This document shows positions 5,437 through 9,034 of a DNA stretch of 9,034 nucleotides, piece by piece. Where the stretch lies: assembly GCA_002311635.1 (NCBI GenBank), contig DBZJ01000200.1, forward strand, positions 1 to 9,034, in the 5' to 3' direction. Below the pieces are notes generated by a model, which worked only from the letters and a program-made list of their open reading frames with translations, was not told the origin of the DNA and did not search any database. The DNA comes from Syntrophaceae bacterium UBA1163. Its GTDB lineage: Bacteria > Desulfobacterota > BSN033 > UBA1163. Within the stretch, counting starts at the first letter, position 1. Each line of letters starts with the position of its first letter. The position numbers and the translations under genes are program-made.

Positions 5437-7221
5437 ATGGAACAACCGAAGTATATTAAAGGGGGAGAATTCTTGATCAGATCGATCTCGCCCCAGGAAA
5501 TCTTTACGCCTGAGGATTTTACTGAAGAGCATCGGCTGATCGCGAAGGCGGCGACGGAATTTGTGACAGGGGAGGTTCTACCCGTAGCCGAGGATATTGA
5601 AGAGAAGAAAGAGGGTCTCGTTCCAGGCCTGCTCAGGAAAGCAGGAGAATTAGGCTTTCTATCCGGAGACATTGCCGAGGAGTACGGAGGGCAAGATTTG
5701 GATAAGGTCAGTGTCATCCTGTTGATGGAGAACCTGTCCCGGGGAGGGGGATCCTTTATGGCCGCCTATTCCGTCCATACCGGCGTCGGCATCCTTCCCA
5801 TCGCCCTCTTCGGCAATCAAGACCAGAAGATTCGCTATCTGCCCAAGCTGGGCACTGGAGAGTTTATCGGCGCGTATGCCCTGACAGAGCCGGACGCCGG
5901 CTCGGATGCCCTGAATGCCAAGACGACAGCAACGCTCAGCCCTGACGGAAGATATTACATCCTGAATGGCCAGAAGCAGTTCATCACCAATGCAGGCATT
6001 GCCGATACGTTCGTCACCTATGCCAAAGTAAATAGAGAAAAATTCACTGCTTTCATTGTGGAGAAAGCGTTCGAAGGGGTTTCGTTAGACGAGGAAGAGA
6101 ATAAAATGGGGATGAGAGGCTCCTCGACCCGAGGTGTGATCTTCACCAACGTCAAGGTTCCAGTGGAGAATCTGCTCGGCGAGATTGGCAGGGGACACAC
6201 CGTAGCCTTAAACGTCCTAAATATCGCCCGTTTCACCCTGGGTGCAGGCTGTTTGGGGGGATCGAAGAAAGCCCTGCAGGAAGCGGTCACGTATGCGAAA
6301 CAGAGAATCCAGTTCGGTCGGCCGATTGCCGAGTTCGGCCTGATCAAACAGAAGATTGGGGAAATGGCGATTCGAACGTTTATCATGGAGAGCATGATTT
6401 ACCGCACCGCAGGCCTAACCGATTTGATTCTCCGACATATTGACCACCATGCCGAAGATGTCGGGATTCAGATGGCGAGGGGGGTCGAGGAATATAACAT
6501 TGAGGACTCGATCAATAAGATCTTTTGTTCGGAGATGGCCGGTTATGTTGCCGACGAAGCCGTCCAGATCTACGGAGGGTACGGATATGTCCACGAGTAT
6601 CCGGCTGAGCGGGGCTATCGAGATTCACGAATCAGTCGAATTGTGGAGGGGACAAACGAGATTAATCGTCTCCTCATCATGGACATGTTGATAAAGAGGG
6701 CCATGAAGAATCGCCTCCCCGTGTTCGATGCGGCGCAAGAAGTTACAAATGAGCTCCCTACCCTTCAGCCGAAAGTGCAAACGGATGATGAGAAGTTGAG
6801 CATGCAGAAAGAGATGGTGGGCATGTCAAAGAGGATCGCCCTCATGGTTACAGGGGCTGCGGTTCAGAAGTATGGGGTGAAGTTGGCAGAGGAACAGGAG
6901 ATCGTGGGTCTGATCAGCGATATGGCGATCGAGGTCTTCGCCATGGAAAGCGGCTTGCTGCGGGCGTTGAAGACAATGGAAAGATTTGGAGACGAGAAAT
7001 CCCAGATCCAAAAGACCATGGTGAAGGTTTTTGTCAACGATTCCTTTGGCCGGATAACGAGTTTCGCAAAGCAGGCATTCTCTGCCATTGCCGATCCGGA
7101 TGCACTCAGGACCCAATTGTCTGTCCTCGAGAAGCTGGCTCGCTATACTCCCGTCAACACAGTGATGCTAAGAAGGGAGATTGCCGACGCGGTGATCAAA
7201 GCAGGGGAATATCCATTTTAA
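5437..7221 (+). CDS. Acyl-CoA dehydrogenase, long FadE/VLCAD-like
   Basis: This FAD enzyme oxidises acyl-CoA to trans-2-enoyl-CoA, the first step of beta-oxidation, passing electrons to electron-transfer flavoprotein. The 594-aa protein has the N-terminal helical domain (about 30-145), the beta domain with the signature ALTEPDAGSDALNA (E151, G155-S-D157) and KQFITNAG, and the FAD-binding C-terminal helical domain with QIYGGYGYVHEYPAER. The catalytic Glu is E404 in IVEGTNEINR. About 160 extra C-terminal residues match the long VLCAD-like branch, such as the 594-residue Bacillus FadE, rather than the 380-residue short-chain enzymes. I chose ATG 5437, which has GGAGG 5 nt upstream; a longer frame from TTG 5329 would overlap the preceding gene. 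There are no other beta-oxidation genes in the window, so chain length specificity cannot be told from context. Confidence 0.93.
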   Translation: MEQPKYIKGGEFLIRSISPQEIFTPEDFTEEHRLIAKAATEFVTGEVLPVAEDIEEKKEGLVPGLLRKAGELGFLSGDIAEEYGGQDLDKVSVILLMENLSRGGGSFMAAYSVHTGVGILPIALFGNQDQKIRYLPKLGTGEFIGAYALTEPDAGSDALNAKTTATLSPDGRYYILNGQKQFITNAGIADTFVTYAKVNREKFTAFIVEKAFEGVSLDEEENKMGMRGSSTRGVIFTNVKVPVENLLGEIGRGHTVALNVLNIARFTLGAGCLGGSKKALQEAVTYAKQRIQFGRPIAEFGLIKQKIGEMAIRTFIMESMIYRTAGLTDLILRHIDHHAEDVGIQMARGVEEYNIEDSINKIFCSEMAGYVADEAVQIYGGYGYVHEYPAERGYRDSRISRIVEGTNEINRLLIMDMLIKRAMKNRLPVFDAAQEVTNELPTLQPKVQTDDEKLSMQKEMVGMSKRIALMVTGAAVQKYGVKLAEEQEIVGLISDMAIEVFAMESGLLRALKTMERFGDEKSQIQKTMVKVFVNDSFGRITSFAKQAFSAIADPDALRTQLSVLEKLARYTPVNTVMLRREIADAVIKAGEYPF

Positions 7222-7277
7222 GCAAAAACCATTTAGCCGGGCCCAATTTTACTCGGTTGGAAATTTCAGCCGTTGCC

Positions 7278-8810
7278 ATGATTCTCATCTATCCTCCTGT
7301 TGCCAAGCCGTGTGAGCCTCCAGCGGGTATAGCAAAACTCTGCGGTGCTCTGAATCACCACAGAGTGGGATACAACGTTTTGGATGCAAATTTAGAGGGT
7401 CTTCTCTACCTCCTGAGCGTTCCACCTGCGGCATCGGATACCTGGACTCGCCGGGCAGTTCGTCATCTTTCCAGACACCTCGCTTCGTTGACCTGTTGGA
7501 CTGCTTACCAGGATGACGGCCGTTACCGCCGCGCGATTAAGGATCTGAACCGGCTTCTCGACATGGCGGCAAAGTCCACCCGTGTGCGCCTCGGTTTGGC
7601 AAATTATCAAGATGAAGATCTCTCTCCAGCAAGGAGCGCAGATCTTATGAGAGCCGCAGAAAATCCCGAAAATAATCCCTTCTATCCCTATTTCAAGAAA
7701 CGGCTTGCTGATTATTTGAAAAGTGAGCAACCTCCAATCATCGGATTTTCGCTCAATTATTTAACCCAAGCCTTGTGTACGTTTGCAATGATCGGTTTTC
7801 TGAGGCGAGAGCACCCCGGGGTAAAATTAGCTTTGGGCGGGGGGCTTGTGACTTCATGGATGAGAAACCCACGTTGGAAAAATCCCTTCGGGAGCTTGGT
7901 GGATCATCTTGTGGCCGGACCGGGAGAAGCCGCTTTGCTTTCGCTTCTGGGAGTAAGTCCCTCCCAAGATAATCATTTCAGGCCCAACTATGATTCTCTC
8001 CCCGTAAGAGATTACTTTGCGCCAGGGCCGATTCTTCCGTACAGTTCCTCAAGTGGATGTTACTGGAATAAGTGTTTATTTTGTCCGGAAAGGGCCGAGG
8101 GGAATTCTTATCAAACCATCCCTGCTGACAGAGTGGCCGAGGATCTTCTTCACCTGGTCGATAAACATAAGCCGGTTCTTATCCATTTGCTGGATAACGC
8201 GATCAGTCCGTCGCTAATGAACGAAATTTGTAAACACCCTCCGGGCGCACCGTGGTACGGTTTTACGAGGATTACTCGCCATCTGACTGACCCGGATTTC
8301 TGTCTGGCCCTGAGGCAATCAGGATGTGTGATGTTAAAGCTCGGTCTGGAGTCGGGAGATCAGAGCGTGCTCGACTCTCTGCACAAGGGAATCAATCTTG
8401 AAGAGGCTTCATTGGCTTTAAAAAATCTGAGAAAGGCAGGAATTTCCAGCTATGTCTATCTTCTTTTTGGAACTCCTCCGGAAGGACTGACAGAAGCACG
8501 AAGAACCCTTGAGTTTGTCGTTAAACACCAGGACTGTGTTGGTTTCTTGAATCTCGCCATCTTCAACATGCCGATCTACGGACCGGAGGTCCGACAGATG
8601 GAAACAAGAGCCTTTTATGATGGAGACCTTTCCCTCTATACCAGTTTCGATCATCCGAAAGGATGGAGCAGGCAACTGATCAGGCAATTCTTGGACAAGG
8701 AATTCAAGAGACATCCTGCTATTGCGTCGATCTTGAGAAGAGATCCACCTGTATTCACCTCTAACCACGCCCCGTTCTTTGTGATGGATAAGGAGATGAC
8801 GAGAATCTGA
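7278..8810 (+). CDS. B12-type radical SAM protein with CX4CX2C motif
   Basis: Radical SAM enzymes cleave S-adenosylmethionine with a 4Fe-4S cluster to start radical chemistry. The 510-aa protein begins with MILIYPPVAKPCEPPAGIA and a Rossmann-like region (IIGFSLNYLTQA, then LALGGGL, then HLVAGPGEAALLSLL) of the kind found in cobalamin-binding radical SAM proteins. The His motif (DxHxxG) of B12 ligation is absent. The cluster motif is C261-x4-C266-x2-C269, one residue longer than the canonical CX3CX2C. LGLESGDQSVLDSLHKG (about 360) and LRKAGISSYVYLLFGTP fit the Elp3-like radical SAM barrel. I chose ATG 7278; TTG 7257 in the same frame adds seven residues without a better ribosome binding site. 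The substrate is unknown. It follows the acyl-CoA dehydrogenase by 56 nt and may share its transcript. Confidence 0.85.
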   Translation: MILIYPPVAKPCEPPAGIAKLCGALNHHRVGYNVLDANLEGLLYLLSVPPAASDTWTRRAVRHLSRHLASLTCWTAYQDDGRYRRAIKDLNRLLDMAAKSTRVRLGLANYQDEDLSPARSADLMRAAENPENNPFYPYFKKRLADYLKSEQPPIIGFSLNYLTQALCTFAMIGFLRREHPGVKLALGGGLVTSWMRNPRWKNPFGSLVDHLVAGPGEAALLSLLGVSPSQDNHFRPNYDSLPVRDYFAPGPILPYSSSSGCYWNKCLFCPERAEGNSYQTIPADRVAEDLLHLVDKHKPVLIHLLDNAISPSLMNEICKHPPGAPWYGFTRITRHLTDPDFCLALRQSGCVMLKLGLESGDQSVLDSLHKGINLEEASLALKNLRKAGISSYVYLLFGTPPEGLTEARRTLEFVVKHQDCVGFLNLAIFNMPIYGPEVRQMETRAFYDGDLSLYTSFDHPKGWSRQLIRQFLDKEFKRHPAIASILRRDPPVFTSNHAPFFVMDKEMTRI

Positions 8811-8861
8811 ACCACGTAGGGTACTAGGCAAGCCCTGCACCATGCTAGGTGAGGAGATAGG

Positions 8862-8931
8862 GAGAATTCTAAATGCGGATTGCGGAATTCGGATTTCGGA
8901 ATGTTGAGAACTGAAAACCGAATGCTGAAAG
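8862..8931. repeat. Degenerate 7-bp tandem repeat, consensus near CGGAATG
   Basis: Ten consecutive heptamers can be read in register. The core is CGGATTG, CGGAATT, CGGATTT, CGGAATG at 8876-8903. Weaker units follow (CTGAAAA, CCGAATG, CTGAAAG at 8911-8931) and precede (GAGAATT, CTAAATG at 8862-8875). It lies in noncoding DNA after the radical SAM gene. Such CGGAAT-type tracts are familiar in intergenic DNA of deltaproteobacterial genomes (recollection, not checked). Confidence 0.65.
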
Positions 8932-8981
8932 CCATTGCGTCTTCTTAAAAAAACTGCACATAAGGAACGTAAAGGAGATTT

Positions 8982-9034
8982 TTGGAGAAAAATAACTTAG
9001 AATTCATTGTATCTAATACAAACGCATTAAATAT
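8982..9034 (+). CDS. Possible start of a gene cut by the window end
   Basis: AAAGGAG (8971-8977) is followed after 4 nt by a TTG that opens a frame with no stop to the window edge, reading MEKNNLEFIVSNTNALN. The ribosome binding site is strong, but the spacing is short, the start codon rare and only 17 codons are visible. No family can be named. Confidence 0.38.
   Translation, partial: MEKNNLEFIVSNTNALN

Noticed and set aside
5385..7116. Several minus-strand frames of 74-125 codons within the acyl-CoA dehydrogenase gene
   Set aside because: They are antisense shadows of a clear, full-length acyl-CoA dehydrogenase and show no protein-like features of their own.
8651..8935. 94-codon reading frame on the minus strand over the end of the radical SAM gene
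   Set aside because: Its N-terminal part is translated from the heptamer repeat and the rest is antisense to the conserved radical SAM reading frame; no ribosome binding site or family features.

Overview
This window looks like chromosomal DNA from a Gram-negative anaerobe or facultative anaerobe of the Desulfobacterota (Deltaproteobacteria) type. The taxonomic guess rests on gene content (EpsC-type serine acetyltransferase, YtxH/DUF948 stress-type proteins, a long FadE-like acyl-CoA dehydrogenase, a B12-type radical SAM protein), medium GC, and small hairpin and CGGAAT-rich intergenic repeats. It is an inference, not a proof. I see no rRNA, tRNA, CRISPR array, phage gene or intact transposase.

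Left part (about 1-3100, minus strand). Four genes point leftwards: two paralogous ytxH-like genes (3078-2800 and 2457-2059), a DUF948/YtxG-like membrane protein gene (1933-1541), and a serine O-acetyltransferase gene (1185-172) for cysteine synthesis. The ytxH/ytxG pairing recalls the Bacillus ytxGHJ stress operon. The spacers are unusually structured. Nested and competing inverted repeats directly follow the ytxH stop codon at 2059, an 11-bp hairpin lies at 2504-2529, and a 12-bp dyad with a 34-nt loop lies at 2699-2756. A 355-bp leader with small dyads and a possible 10-codon upstream ORF precedes cysE.

Middle (3349-5371, plus strand). A SAM-dependent methyltransferase of the leucine carboxyl methyltransferase-like (TIGR00027-type) family is followed after 4 nt by an anchored extracytoplasmic protein of unknown family, probably in one operon. 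A small AT-rich membrane-protein gene follows, bracketed by a 10-bp direct repeat. Its function is unknown.

Right part (5437-9034, plus strand). A 594-aa acyl-CoA dehydrogenase (fatty acid beta-oxidation) is followed by a 510-aa radical SAM protein. The latter has a degenerate cobalamin-binding-like N-terminus and a CX4CX2C rather than CX3CX2C cluster motif. Downstream is a noncoding stretch with a degenerate 7-bp tandem repeat, and the last 53 bases may be the start of another gene with a TTG start.

The window does not form one obvious pathway. It reads as several short, independent housekeeping and accessory operons. I did not find a convincing new multi-gene system. The most rewarding leads are the radical SAM protein, the methyltransferase/anchored-protein pair, and the structured spacer after ytxH.
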